6,080 nucleotides of DNA, from positions 1 through 6,080 of the forward strand of contig JAEXPB010000153.1 in assembly GCA_023438965.1 (NCBI GenBank), read 5' to 3'. The translations under genes and the position numbers were made by a program. Positions 5,461-6,080 of the stretch are shown in pieces (position 1 is the first letter of the stretch; each line of letters opens with the position of its first letter). Below the pieces are notes generated by a model, which saw only the letters and a program-made list of their open reading frames with translations, ran no database searches and was not told the origin of the DNA. Source of the DNA: Bacillota bacterium (GTDB taxonomy: Bacteria > Bacillota > Clostridia > Saccharofermentanales > UBA5734).

Positions 5461-6018
5461 TCAGCGGATCAGCTTAATGGCCTCCCGCAAAGTATTCTCG
5501 TCTATGGCGCCCTGGAAGCCGGTTACCGCATTGCCGGCGGCGTCAATCAGGATGGTCGTCGGGATGGATGTGATGCCATAGGCGTTCGCGGCTGATTGCT
5601 TGGTATCGAAATAAACCGGGAAGCTGAAGCCCTGCTCCTTGACATATTGCTGCCCCTTGGCCTGCGTCTCGCGCTGCCCGTCGACCAGGTCGACCATCAG
5701 GAACACGACATCCTGCCCGACGTCGGCGTAAACTTTGTCGAAATGCGGCATTTCACTCTTGCAGGGCGGGCACCAGGACGCCCAGAAATTCAGGACTACC
5801 GGTTGGCCTTTGAAATCGGACAGGCGGACCGCCTTGCCGCTGGCATCATAAACGGTGAAATCCGGTGCCACGATCGTTGCGCCGGTGGTCTGCCGGCTGC
5901 CGGCCGCCGGGATCCTGCCAGCCAGGGTTTGATAGGCCAGATAGGCGCCGCCCAGGAATAAAATAAAAACAACCAGGCTGATTATCGTGATCGCTTTTTT
6001 GGTCAATGGTTGCAGCAT
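5461..6018 (-). CDS. Membrane-anchored TlpA/ResA-type thioredoxin-like protein
   Basis: This 185-residue extracytoplasmic thiol-disulfide oxidoreductase is tethered by an uncleaved N-terminal helix. Basic residues (TKK, 6-8) precede a hydrophobic stretch at about 9-29, and the thioredoxin-like domain faces outward. The domain starts at APDFTVYD (51-58) with LSDFKGQPVVLNFWASWCPP (66-85), giving the active site W-Cys83-Pro-Pro-Cys86. The cis-proline is Pro153 in GITSIPTT, and FPVYFD plus the central insert are typical of the TlpA/ResA family. Family members reduce apocytochrome c haem-binding cysteines or other exported proteins, usually fed by CcdA. ResA itself usually has CEPC; CPPC is a common TlpA variant, so the partner is uncertain. 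GGAGGA (6025-6030) lies 6 bases before ATG 6018, which fixes the start. It converges on the zinc-ribbon gene, with 95 bases between their stops. Confidence 0.92.
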   Translation of the reverse strand: MLQPLTKKAITIISLVVFILFLGGAYLAYQTLAGRIPAAGSRQTTGATIVAPDFTVYDASGKAVRLSDFKGQPVVLNFWASWCPPCKSEMPHFDKVYADVGQDVVFLMVDLVDGQRETQAKGQQYVKEQGFSFPVYFDTKQSAANAYGITSIPTTILIDAAGNAVTGFQGAIDENTLREAIKLIR

Positions 6019-6046
6019 AATCGGTCCTCCAACATGCAGAGATGGT

Positions 6047-6080
6047 TCAGGTTGTTCGGATTGTCAGCAGATCCAGCCAG
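6047..6080 (-). CDS. Possible C-terminal end of an upstream gene, perhaps CcdA-like
   Basis: On the minus strand one frame entering from the right edge reads WLDLLTIRTT and stops with TGA at 6047-6049, 28 bases before the thioredoxin ATG and just before its GGAGGA box. This spacing fits a co-transcribed upstream gene. A CcdA-type membrane protein would be the expected partner of a TlpA/ResA protein, and a hydrophobic terminal helix followed by a short polar tail would suit it. Ten residues cannot prove it. A second frame stays open to 6003 and overlaps the thioredoxin start, so the true frame is undecided. Confidence 0.25.
   Translation of the reverse strand, partial: WLDLLTIRTT

Noticed and set aside
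1..6080. A hidden multi-gene system such as defence, secretion or a biosynthetic cluster
   Set aside because: The genes face several directions with separate signals, and all belong to common families. No nuclease, helicase, toxin, reverse transcriptase, repeat array or integrase signature is visible on either strand.

Overview
The window is an ordinary-looking, GC-rich piece of bacterial chromosome carrying seven recognisable protein genes and one possible gene fragment. The best guess at the host is an anaerobic or microaerophilic Bacillota-type bacterium. The reasons are a YlmH-type S4 protein, an aldo/keto reductase with a two-cluster ferredoxin tail, a hemerythrin, a membrane-anchored TlpA/ResA-type thioredoxin and strong AGGAG-like ribosome binding sites. 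This is an inference from gene content; there is no rRNA or other taxonomic marker.

Left part (1-1254): the first 112 codons of a cytoplasmic TIM-barrel glycoside hydrolase (GH39/GH5-like) run leftward off the window. A 275-bp divergent spacer separates it from a rightward hemerythrin-domain gene (612-1154). That gene converges on the next block across about 100 bp containing one GC-rich hairpin.

Central part (1255-4816): three leftward genes probably form one transcription unit. In order of transcription they are a long-chain acyl-CoA synthetase-like AMP-forming ligase, an aldo/keto reductase with two C-terminal [4Fe-4S] motifs, and ylmH. The ligase has a credible promoter at 4859-4887. The ligase-to-reductase gap is 51 bp with a tight GC hairpin, and the reductase and ylmH overlap by about 20 bp. 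ylmH here is not next to the cell-division genes it is usually found with.

Right part (4817-6080): an AT-rich divergent spacer leads to a small rightward gene for a double zinc-ribbon protein (5081-5365), which ends in a strong intrinsic terminator (5391-5431). Converging on it is a leftward TlpA/ResA-like thioredoxin gene (5461-6018). Its upstream neighbour may end just inside the window, possibly a CcdA-type protein.

Most genes concern redox or metal chemistry (di-iron, Fe-S, zinc, dithiol) or lipid activation, but nothing in the sequence ties them into one dedicated system. I see no mobile element, CRISPR array, tRNA, rRNA, convincing riboswitch or sign of recent transfer. The points worth a second look are small-scale: unusual synteny, an altered catalytic-lysine motif in the ligase, an A9 tract inside its promoter, and hairpins at gene junctions.
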